From the NCBI GenBank assembly GCA_022649135.1, contig JALCNP010000020.1, forward strand, positions 1 through 38,314: a stretch of 38,314 nucleotides of DNA, written 5' to 3'. The notes under the pieces were generated by a model that was not told where the DNA came from, ran no database searches, and worked only from the letters and a program-made list of their open reading frames with translations. The position numbers were made by a program, and so were the translations under genes. The stretch comes from Bifidobacterium sp. (GTDB taxonomy: Bacteria > Actinomycetota > Actinomycetes > Actinomycetales > Bifidobacteriaceae). Below, piece after piece: positions 17,186 to 24,422 of the stretch (positions are counted from its first letter, which is position 1; every line of letters starts with the position of its first letter).

Positions 17186-17593
17186 CTATCTGGTGAGCTT
17201 CGCGTATTGCTCGGACGTCAGCAGATCGGGCTCGTCGTCCTCAAGCTCGACCTTGAGAATCCATCCCTCGCCGTAGGGATCGCTGTTGATGACGGAAGGA
17301 TCATCCGAGGCGTCACGGTTGACGTAGCGAACGATGCCAGCGACGGGCGAGACGAGGGGCTGGACGGCTTTGGCCGATTCAAGCTCCACCACCTCGTCGC
17401 CGGCCTGAAGCTTGGTCCCCACTTCGGGAAGATCGAGAAAGACGACGTCGCCAAGCTGATTCGCCGCATACTCGGTGATGCCGATCAGGGCGGGGCTCAC
17501 GGAATCGTCGACCCATGCATGCTCCTGCGAATAGTGCAGGTTGTCCGGAATGTCCAGGTTCTCCGCCTGATCCTCACTGGTGCTATCACTCAT
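17186..17593 (-). CDS. gcvH: GcvH-type lipoyl carrier protein
   Basis: A small lipoylated protein, 135 residues, the usual GcvH length. Motifs are YSQEHAWV, IGITEYAANQLGDVVFLDLP and the lipoylation site VVELESAKAVQPLVSPVAG with Lys75, then NSDPYGEGWILKV. In the glycine cleavage system it carries the aminomethyl group between P and T proteins, but gcvP and gcvT are absent from this window. H proteins can also act as lipoyl donors or in other redox relays. A fused lipoate ligase 6 kb away is its likely modifier. The ATG at 17593 has no SD; TAGGCT is 6 nt upstream. The next gene on the strand (the APP1 protein) has its own promoter. Confidence 0.93.
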   Translation of the reverse strand: MSDSTSEDQAENLDIPDNLHYSQEHAWVDDSVSPALIGITEYAANQLGDVVFLDLPEVGTKLQAGDEVVELESAKAVQPLVSPVAGIVRYVNRDASDDPSVINSDPYGEGWILKVELEDDEPDLLTSEQYAKLTR

Positions 17594-17629
17594 ACCAGTA
17601 GCCTACCGCTCCTGAAGCGGCGGGGCAAT

Positions 17630-19267
17630 CTAACGCACCGGCGCGGTGGGCTGGGTTCCGGTCACCTGGACGAGCGTCCCCTTCGGGCAGTTCTGATAGA
17701 TCCACTCGGCGTCCTGCTCGTACATGTTCACGCATCCGTGCGAGCCGTAGTGGGCTGGATCCCCCGAGGCGATCGCCGCGTAGTTCCAGTTCGCGGTATG
17801 GAATCCCTCGCCTCCGTTGAAGTAGCTGACCCATTTGACGCCCTTGGAGAGGTACGGGGTCCCGTCGTCGTTGAGCCCGCGCATGTCCTGTGTCTGATAC
17901 GTGAGGTAGATGAAGAACGTCCCGTTGTCGGTCTCGTCCTTTCCGGGACCCCCCGTGCACACGTTGAACGTCTTCACCAGCTGGTCGTTCTTATACACGC
18001 TGGCCGTCTGCTTGGTCTTGTCGACGACGATGCGGGTATCCGACTTCTGCTGCTTGACGTCGTGCGCGGTGACGGCGCCCTGGGCGGTGATGTTCGCCGG
18101 CTGACCGTTGCTCAGGGCGCTGTAGACCTTGCCTGCGACGTCGGCCGTGTTCTTCACGGCGAATCCGTCGATGCCCTGGACGCTCGTCACCATGAATTTC
18201 CCTGCGCTGTTGACGATGTTCACCTGCGAGACCATGCTCTGATCGAGCTGTGCGGGAAGCTGACTCGCCATGTATGAGACGATGGCCTCCTTGTTCACGC
18301 TCAGAGCGATCGACCCCCTGGTCGGGTCGGAGACCGGGGTGATCCACGAGGCGACGACATCCGTGGGGACCTGGAAGGTCTTGCCGTTGGCGTTGGCGAT
18401 GACGATGCCGTTGCCCAGTCGGGAGTTGGCGGTGTCGGCCGTCTTCTGGGCGGCTTGGACGGTGATGGGCATCCCCACGTTGGTGTAGTCGATCTTCACC
18501 GTCCGTGCGACGCCGGGATGGGCGATCAGGGAGTCGACGGTCCTCTGCACGGGCAGGCTGTCCGGGGCCAGCCCCTTTTTGCCGTCCTGCACCGTGAAGG
18601 TGTGGGATCCGGAACTGTAGGAGATGCTGGAGGGGACGGCACGCTGGTCGCTGGTGACGAAGGAACTGGTGAGATACTCGCTGAGTGTGAGTTTGTTCAC
18701 GTTCGCCGACAGGGAGATCCTCCTGGAGGCGAACGGATTGATTCTGGACAGGGCGTTGCCGCTTTTGGCGGCAATCAGATCGTTCACCGTCGTGGACACG
18801 TCGACGCTGACTCCGAGGTCGTCAAGGCTGGCCTTCCTCACCGTACCCTGCGCGTCGCGAACGGTGACGGTGGAGTCGTCCACGGCCTTCTTCACCGTGC
18901 TGACGAGTTGCTGCCTGCTCTGTCCGAGAACCGAAACGCCGCCGAAGCTGACCCCGGGTGCCACCCTGTCGCGGAAATACCAGTGGGCCCCGAAGGCGGC
19001 TCCCACGGCCAGAAGCACCAATGCGCACAAGGTTGCAAAGACGACGATAAGCGCGGTCCTGTGCGGGCGCCGGGGAGGAAGGGTTCTCAGACCCTCCAGG
19101 TCATCGCCCGGATCCATGGGATCGGCGACGTCCGACAGGGGCGCGAAGACCGCGGTGGTTTCACCCGCCGACCCATAGGATCCGCCCGCAACGCCGGCGG
19201 CATCGCGCGCAGTGGCGTTACTTGTCTGTTTCGGCACGGGGCCCAAACCTTCGTAAGCAGTCGTCAC
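17630..19267 (-). CDS. L,D-transpeptidase (YkuD) with VanW-type PG-binding repeats
   Basis: Makes 3-3 cross-links in peptidoglycan or anchors material to it, outside the membrane. The 545-residue protein has a cytosolic tail of about 70 residues, one membrane helix at about 71-94, and two peptidoglycan-binding (PG_binding_4-type) domains. A C-terminal YkuD domain from about 410 carries the catalytic block YGSHGCVNM (nucleophile Cys513, with His511 and the upstream His in EGFHTANWNY). The start is GTG at 19267, set by an AAAGGA SD (19274-19279) 6 nt upstream; ATG codons further out have no such signal. gcvH ends the spacer downstream at 17593. Confidence 0.93.
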   Translation of the reverse strand: MTTAYEGLGPVPKQTSNATARDAAGVAGGSYGSAGETTAVFAPLSDVADPMDPGDDLEGLRTLPPRRPHRTALIVVFATLCALVLLAVGAAFGAHWYFRDRVAPGVSFGGVSVLGQSRQQLVSTVKKAVDDSTVTVRDAQGTVRKASLDDLGVSVDVSTTVNDLIAAKSGNALSRINPFASRRISLSANVNKLTLSEYLTSSFVTSDQRAVPSSISYSSGSHTFTVQDGKKGLAPDSLPVQRTVDSLIAHPGVARTVKIDYTNVGMPITVQAAQKTADTANSRLGNGIVIANANGKTFQVPTDVVASWITPVSDPTRGSIALSVNKEAIVSYMASQLPAQLDQSMVSQVNIVNSAGKFMVTSVQGIDGFAVKNTADVAGKVYSALSNGQPANITAQGAVTAHDVKQQKSDTRIVVDKTKQTASVYKNDQLVKTFNVCTGGPGKDETDNGTFFIYLTYQTQDMRGLNDDGTPYLSKGVKWVSYFNGGEGFHTANWNYAAIASGDPAHYGSHGCVNMYEQDAEWIYQNCPKGTLVQVTGTQPTAPVR

Positions 19268-19454
19268 ACCGATTCCTTTCGCTCGCCCTTGTCCATCCGC
19301 AGGATTTCCGTGCACAAGGCTAGACCCATGATATGACTCGAAGAGCGCCATTTCCAGCATGCGGGTGAGCCTTCACCGGACAATCCCATAAACACGGGCA
19401 GCACGGTCTTCCGGGGCGATCGGCGCGCAGCCGGATCGGGACGCTCCCGAAGGC

Positions 19455-20567
19455 CTACGCCTGGGGGAGCTCACTCCCGTACCACTGCTCGATCATATAT
19501 CTCGCTATGGTGGATCTTCCGGGAACGCTCATGCGGCCGGAAAGAAGGGCCTGCATATAGCCGTCCCGGTCCATCCAGCGCGCGTCCGCGGTCTCCTTCC
19601 CGTCGACGCGAATATCGCAGCTGAGCGCGTACGCCTTGAAGGCGACCATAAGCGAGGCGGGAAACGGCCATGGCTGCGATCCCAGATACCGCACGTCCCC
19701 CACGGTGATTCCGGTCTCTTCAAGCGTCTCCCTTCTGCTGGCATGCTCGAGGTTCTCCCCCGCCTCGACGAACCCGGCGCTGACGGAATACAGAGTGGGA
19801 TTTTCCCAGGCGTTGTTGTGCTGCAGAAGAAGACGGTCACGACTGTCCACCACGGCGGTGATCACTGCCGGCTCGATGCGGGGAAAGAGCATGCGGTTCC
19901 CATCCTCGCGATTCGTGCACCGCTGGGCCCATCCGCCGAGGGCCGCGCTCACCGGCGCCGAGCAGGTCGGACAGAACCTCTGCCGCATATGCCACATGCT
20001 CAGTGTCGTCGCACTGGTCGCCTGTCCCGCTTCGCGAGCCGAGGCATGGGGCGCGAAGCCGCGAATGTCGACCCAGTCGAAACGGGTCAGGGCCTGTTCG
20101 AGAAGGGATGGATGTCCGTTCCCCCCGCGGCGTGTGCCGCGCATGTCATCGAAATCATCGTCCGCGCCGGAATTGGCGGAGTCGGGGACACGTCCCTGGC
20201 GCGACTCGCAGGCCCGCGAGATCTCGGTGACGTCGATGGCGACCACATGCTCGTCACGTCTGCCGCCATAGCTGCCCAGATAGAGTGCGATGGCCTCCGG
20301 ATGGCGGTCAAGCTCCTGCACCATGTACGAGCCCGGGAGGGAGGCGAGACGCATGGTGACATTCGCATAGTCGATCAGAGCCCCCTGCCCGAAAGGCACC
20401 GCCACCTTCCCCGCGCACACCAGCATCACGCTCGTCGAGGGCTGCGCAAACACATCCTCGAACAGATGCGGGTCGGAACGCCTGTCGACCTGATAGTCGA
20501 TGTCTCCCTGGGCGAGTGGAAGGAACGGGAGTGTCTGGGTAAGGGAGAGTGGCGCAAATACGCTCAT
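19455..20567 (-). CDS. nudC: NAD+ diphosphatase-like Nudix hydrolase (NudC family)
   Basis: Hydrolyses NAD(H) to NMN(H) and AMP; in E. coli NudC also removes NAD caps from RNA. The 370-residue protein has the intact Nudix box GFVEAGENLEHASRRETLEETG (265-286) and the NudC signature SQPWPFP (297-303). The zinc ribbon before the box is unusual: Cys199, Cys202 and Cys217 are present, but the expected fourth Cys is missing (RCTNREDGNR). An acidic, low-complexity insert at about 116-160 is extra relative to E. coli NudC (257 residues). The ATG at 20567 was chosen over a GTG 6 nt upstream; neither has a clear SD. Confidence 0.88.
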   Translation of the reverse strand: MSVFAPLSLTQTLPFLPLAQGDIDYQVDRRSDPHLFEDVFAQPSTSVMLVCAGKVAVPFGQGALIDYANVTMRLASLPGSYMVQELDRHPEAIALYLGSYGGRRDEHVVAIDVTEISRACESRQGRVPDSANSGADDDFDDMRGTRRGGNGHPSLLEQALTRFDWVDIRGFAPHASAREAGQATSATTLSMWHMRQRFCPTCSAPVSAALGGWAQRCTNREDGNRMLFPRIEPAVITAVVDSRDRLLLQHNNAWENPTLYSVSAGFVEAGENLEHASRRETLEETGITVGDVRYLGSQPWPFPASLMVAFKAYALSCDIRVDGKETADARWMDRDGYMQALLSGRMSVPGRSTIARYMIEQWYGSELPQA

Positions 20568-20610
20568 ACGCACAAAACCGGCTTTCTTCTTCTATTCCGC
20601 GTGCCGTGTT

Positions 20611-21525
20611 CTACTCGGCCGCGTCCAACACCCTGCGCATGAGATCCGACAGGGGTTTGGCCACGGCGTCGGGATGCTCCAGGGCGCTGAAGTGGCCGCA
20701 GTCGTCCACGACCGTGAACGTCGGGTCGCTGAGCGTGATCTTCTCGGCCATCGCCTTCATCACCTGCGGGGGGCTCGAGGGATCCAAGGCGCCGCAGACC
20801 ACGGCGGTCGGTGCGGTGATCTCTGCGAGCTGATCGCTCAGATCCTCTCTTCCGGCGGCCATGCGTTGACGCCAGGCTATTCCCTCAGGCGTCTGCTGAC
20901 GAACCCATCCGGCGAATCGGGAAGCGAAGGCCGGTGATTGCTTCACCGTCGAATCGGAGGGCATGGGTTTCGCGAAACGCATCACGGGCTCGACAGTGTC
21001 GCCCTCCTCGCACTCCCGGGCGATGCGCAGACGATTCGCGCAGCCCTGCTCACCATCCTGCGTCGCGCGGGTGTCGCACAGCGCCAGCCCCGCCACCATA
21101 CGCGGATACATGCGCTGCATATCCAGGGCGACATAGCCCCCCATGGACAGCCCCACCCAGACCGCCTTATCGAAGCCCGCCGAGCGAACAAGCTCGGCGT
21201 ACGCCGTCGTCAGAGCATCCAGGGCCTGCGGGTAGGAACCGTCCTGCGCCACGTCGCCGGTCGCCCGCGGCGACGGAACCTGCGAGCCGTTCGACCCGGG
21301 CATGTCCGGGGCCCAGATGGGGAACCGGACCGTTCCGGCGGCGTCGCTGATCTCGGCGATCCTTTCTGCGCACGCGTCCCACATGCGGTGGTCGATGGGG
21401 AACGCATGAACAAGAACCAGAGGGCAGCCCCGGCCGTCCCGGTAGACGTTATTGCGAAGCACGATGGCCGACCGGCCCTCCTCCTGATCGCCGCGACCGT
21501 TCGATGATGAGACATGAGCTGGCAT
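20611..21525 (-). CDS. alpha/beta-hydrolase fold protein
   Basis: A 304-residue cytosolic hydrolase with a complete triad. The oxyanion-side motif is VLVHAFPIDHRMW, the nucleophile elbow is VGLSMGGYVAL, the Asp is in VCGALDPSSPP and the His in DDCGHFSALEHP. The substrate is unknown; esters or lactones are typical for the group. An insert of about 25 residues after the first strand (DMPGSNGSQVPSPRATGDV) is unusual but has no reading-frame problem. The start at 21525 follows AAGGAA by 9 nt. The open frame continues upstream through the Nudix gene but has no homology there. nudC begins 43 nt downstream, so the two may be co-transcribed. Confidence 0.85.
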   Translation of the reverse strand: MPAHVSSSNGRGDQEEGRSAIVLRNNVYRDGRGCPLVLVHAFPIDHRMWDACAERIAEISDAAGTVRFPIWAPDMPGSNGSQVPSPRATGDVAQDGSYPQALDALTTAYAELVRSAGFDKAVWVGLSMGGYVALDMQRMYPRMVAGLALCDTRATQDGEQGCANRLRIARECEEGDTVEPVMRFAKPMPSDSTVKQSPAFASRFAGWVRQQTPEGIAWRQRMAAGREDLSDQLAEITAPTAVVCGALDPSSPPQVMKAMAEKITLSDPTFTVVDDCGHFSALEHPDAVAKPLSDLMRRVLDAAE

Positions 21526-21601
21526 TCTGCGTCGTTCCTTCCCGCGCGCACACCGGCGCGCATCCACCAACAACATACCGCATTCCGCGCACCCAGTGGT
21601 G

Positions 21602-22228
21602 TTACATGCCGGTCCACGCAAGCGCCTGCCGCACGATCCTTCCGTGGCCGTTGGCCATCTGATCGATGAACGTCCGGATCCTGTCGCCACCGGGATCGCA
21701 CCACTCGACGTCCAATGTCTCGTCCTGCGGCTTGCATTCGCCGGCCATGGGCACCACGTAGCACAATGCGACCGCATGCTGCCGCGGATCATAGAACTCG
21801 GACAGGCCCGGGGTGGGGAAGAACTCGGCGACGGTGAAGGGCTGCAGACCCTGGGGAAGAACCGGCAAGGCGATCTCCCCGAGATCCTTGGCCACATTTC
21901 GGGCAATGGCCTCCCGCAGGGTCTCGTGGTACAGCACGCGCCCCGTGATGAGCGTGCGCTCAACCGATCCGTCATGGCCCACGCACAGCAGGGATCCCAC
22001 CTGGACGACACGGCCCAGGGAATCGGTTCGGACCGGGACTATCTCCACGTAGATGATCGGCAGCTGCTTTCGGATCCTGTCGATGCTGTCCCTGTCCAGC
22101 CATCCGGGAGGATTCCCGTTCCCCGACCCGCGGACGAAATCCTCCGGCGTGATGCCGTCGAACTCGCCCCGGCGACGGTTCGCGTCGAAATCACCGTCAT
22201 CGGGCACTTCATCATTCAAGACTGACAT
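21602..22228 (-). CDS. DUF4916 / Nudix-like protein
   Basis: A 208-residue member of the actinobacterial DUF4916 family, recognised by WLDRDSIDRIRKQLPIIYVE, VVQVGSLLCV, SGLSEFYDPRQHAVALCYVVP and the acidic C-terminal segment. The fold is Nudix-like, but the box is degenerate: GRVLYHETLREAIARNVAKDLG keeps the first Gly and Glu and lacks the REUxEExG core, so phosphohydrolase activity is doubtful. An acidic N-terminus of about 45 residues precedes the domain. The ATG at 22228 lies 7 nt after GATAAT; an AAGGAG in that gap is only 1 nt from the ATG, too near for normal SD use. It is divergent from the thioredoxin gene. Confidence 0.82.
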   Translation of the reverse strand: MSVLNDEVPDDGDFDANRRRGEFDGITPEDFVRGSGNGNPPGWLDRDSIDRIRKQLPIIYVEIVPVRTDSLGRVVQVGSLLCVGHDGSVERTLITGRVLYHETLREAIARNVAKDLGEIALPVLPQGLQPFTVAEFFPTPGLSEFYDPRQHAVALCYVVPMAGECKPQDETLDVEWCDPGGDRIRTFIDQMANGHGRIVRQALAWTGM

Positions 22229-22235
22229 GCTCCTT

Positions 22236-22241
22236 ATTATC
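22236..22241 (-). promoter_or_regulatory. -10 hexamer GATAAT, leaderless start of the DUF4916 gene
   Basis: GATAAT on the minus strand, 7 nt (AAGGAGC), then ATG at 22228. Confidence 0.5.
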
Positions 22242-22405
22242 CTCTTTGCCGTAACCAATTCCATGCGGTCCCCGGATCGCCGCGCGGCTCGGGATGCCCG
22301 ACCGGGTCCCGGCACAGACGTTCCTCTATAGGCATAGATGTTGAGTGGTGCTGGAATGCTGGAAGCCAATGATCAGTTCACCATCACACAGACAAGGAGT
22401 CGATC

Positions 22406-22759
22406 ATGGCAACACGAGCCGTTACCGCGCAGGATTTTGAAAAGACGATTACCGACAACGAGCTGGTGTTCGTTGACTTTTGGGCCACGTGGTGCGGCCC
22501 CTGCAAGGCCTTCGGGCCGGTTTACGAAAAGGCGAGCGAGGCGAATCCCGATATCGTGTTCGCCAAGGTCGACATCGATCAGAACCGCGACCTTGCCACC
22601 GCCGCGCAGATCCAGGCCGTCCCCACTCTCATGGTCGCCAAGAAGGGACAGGTCATCTTCAAGCAGGCCGGAGCCCTGCGGGGTTCGGACCTCGACGATC
22701 TCATCTCGCAGGCGAAGGCCCTCGACATGAGCAAGGCAAACGCCGCCAAGACGGCGTGA
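22406..22759 (+). CDS. trxA: thioredoxin
   Basis: A 117-residue cytosolic disulfide reductase. The active site WCGPC sits in VFVDFWATWCGPCKAFGP, and the cis-proline loop is AVPTLMV, both canonical. A short Ala/Lys-rich tail (MSKANAAKTA) is extra. The SD AAGGAG (22394-22399) is 6 nt from the ATG. It is monocistronic: a very strong hairpin starts one base after the stop codon. Confidence 0.96.
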   Translation: MATRAVTAQDFEKTITDNELVFVDFWATWCGPCKAFGPVYEKASEANPDIVFAKVDIDQNRDLATAAQIQAVPTLMVAKKGQVIFKQAGALRGSDLDDLISQAKALDMSKANAAKTA

Positions 22760-22760
22760 A

Positions 22761-22830
22761 TCGTCTCGTTAAATCGCGGATGCCCGCACACGATGATTCG
22801 TGTGCGGGCATCCGCGATTTAACGAGACGA
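22761..22830 (+). terminator. perfect 33-bp hairpin after trxA
   Basis: Arms 22761-22793 and 22798-22830 are exact reverse complements (33 of 33) around a TGAT loop. It begins 1 nt after the trxA stop, which makes a terminator likely, but there is no T-tract on either side. The stem is far longer than a standard intrinsic terminator. Confidence 0.7.
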
Positions 22831-22918
22831 CGATATTGCGTTATCATGGTGGGCATGCGTGCGTGGCCGTGCTCAGTTTCGCCGCGCATGGGGAACTGTA
22901 GGTCAATCAAGGAGCATA

Positions 22919-23947
22919 ATGGCGAACCACCGCAGGGAAGTGCCGAGTCTGAGGTCATTGAGCAGACGTCAGTGGATGAAGATCGCAGCGGTTGTAGCGT
23001 CCGTGGGTTTACTTGCCAGCGCCGGCATCATCTCCCGCACCTTCTACGCCGCCCAACAGCATCAGGCGTCCGTCACCGCCTACTCCGCGACGGACGCGAA
23101 TGCGCTTGAGGTCTCGCGTGGCCAGGATCGCGAGGACCTGCGCGGGATGAGCGGCAACACCTCCTACGTGACGGTGAGGATCAACGGAAGATCACGCATC
23201 GTGCCGGGGACGAACTTCACCAACGTCAAATCGGTGCTCGACGCCGGAGACATCACTCTGGAACCGGGGGATTCGGTCAACCCGGGTCTGACCACGAAGG
23301 TCAGGGAATCCACGGTGATCGAAATCAACCGCGCCGGTGCGAACCTGGAGACCTCTGATTCGCCGATCGGCTTCAACATCGTCAAGAAGCAGACATCCGC
23401 GCTCGCCCAAGGCACGCAGAAGGTCGAGAGCGAGGGCACGCAGGGCGTCATGGAGACCACGAGCCTGGTCACCCGGGCAGGCGGCAAGGTCATCTCCTCG
23501 AACATATTCGCGTCCTACGTCAAGCAGGCGCCCGTGGACAAGGTCATCTTGATCGGCACCGGTTCGGGATCCGATTCCAGCAGCTCCTCGAGCAGTGCAA
23601 CCACGGGAGGCTCCTCGTCCGCGTCCTCCATAGGAACGACGGTTCCGGCGGGAGACATGCAGCAGTGGGCCCATGATTATCTTCTTTCCAACGGCTACAC
23701 GGAGGCCGACTTCACGGCGACGGTGTATATCATCTCCCATGAGTCGGGATGGCGCGTCAACGCGTCGAATCCCTCCGGGGCATACGGTCTGCCTCAGTCG
23801 CTTCCCGGCAGCAAGATGGCTTCGGCCGGTTCGGACTGGGCGACGAACTATCAGACCCAGCTGAAATGGTTCTGGGGCTATTGCGCAAGCAGATATGGCT
23901 CGATCCAGGGTGCCTATTCGCACTGGCTGGCCAATCAGAATTATTGA
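22919..23947 (+). CDS. Rpf-like cell-wall lytic protein (DUF348, G5, lysozyme-like)
   Basis: A secreted or membrane-tethered protein of 342 residues that probably cuts peptidoglycan. In order: a basic N-terminus, one hydrophobic segment at about 21-40 (signal or anchor), a DUF348 repeat (VTVRINGRSRIVPG, 84-97), a G5 domain (about 150-213), a Ser-rich linker (216-240), and a lysozyme-like transglycosylase domain from about 246 to the end. That domain has a Glu in IISHESGWRV (Glu275) as the likely catalytic acid, plus NPSGAYGLPQSLPG. The layout matches actinobacterial resuscitation-promoting-factor-type proteins. The start at 22919 has AAGGAG 4 nt upstream; the longer open frame has no support. 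Confidence 0.9.
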   Translation: MANHRREVPSLRSLSRRQWMKIAAVVASVGLLASAGIISRTFYAAQQHQASVTAYSATDANALEVSRGQDREDLRGMSGNTSYVTVRINGRSRIVPGTNFTNVKSVLDAGDITLEPGDSVNPGLTTKVRESTVIEINRAGANLETSDSPIGFNIVKKQTSALAQGTQKVESEGTQGVMETTSLVTRAGGKVISSNIFASYVKQAPVDKVILIGTGSGSDSSSSSSSATTGGSSSASSIGTTVPAGDMQQWAHDYLLSNGYTEADFTATVYIISHESGWRVNASNPSGAYGLPQSLPGSKMASAGSDWATNYQTQLKWFWGYCASRYGSIQGAYSHWLANQNY

Positions 23948-24422
23948 CGACCACCGATTCTCGTTCATATGGCGATCCCCCGGCACCGCGTGCCGGGGGA
24001 TCGCCATATCCGCCTGTCCGCATTCACCTGCCGGAGAATTCGCAGGCGATGGGCGAGATACCTCATCCCTTTCCCTCCACGGCTTCCCCGTATCCGTTCC
24101 CGAGGAATCATCCGCTCCGCCGTCCCATGTGCCCCGGCCCCAGGGAAGGGCGCGGGATACCGGCGCGCGCGGCCGCTGCCGTCATCACATGATCGCATCG
24201 GAGCATGGCCCGCGTATCGCCTGTAGCCCACCGCTCATGGCCCCACCACTGACGCCTCCCTACCGCTCACACCACTTATGCCCCTATCCGTGGGGGCGCA
24301 CGGTCCTATCGCTGCATGAGAAAGAAATGATGCCGCGTCCGGGAGTGGAGTATAGTAATCGCGGCGTGCCGGTCGCGCATTGTTTCCGCGGATATGCGCC
24401 CGGCCCTGGAAAGAAGCACAGC
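23948..24422. other. 475-nt spacer without a convincing gene
   Basis: This holds the 20-bp hairpin at 23967-24009 and then GC-rich sequence up to the MFS gene. Open frames cross it, including an upstream extension of the MFS frame, but none has recognisable protein sequence. A TATAGT at 24352-24357 could be the -10 of the MFS promoter; no good -35 is visible. Confidence 0.5.
23967..24009 (+). terminator. perfect 20-bp hairpin after the Rpf-like gene
   Basis: Arms 23967-23986 and 23990-24009 are exact reverse complements with a CGC loop. It starts 19 nt past the stop codon. No T-tract follows the stem. Confidence 0.7.

Noticed and set aside
10204..17593. A SirTM-macrodomain-type ADP-ribosylation locus, suggested by gcvH, a lipoate ligase and an Old Yellow Enzyme in one window
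   Set aside because: No sirtuin or macrodomain protein is present. The genes are 4-12 kb apart with unrelated genes and separate promoters between them, so they do not form such an operon.
23895..24422. A 176-codon N-terminal extension of the MFS protein
   Set aside because: The extension is polar, proline/arginine-rich and crosses the terminator hairpin at 23967-24009. Homology begins only near 24423.
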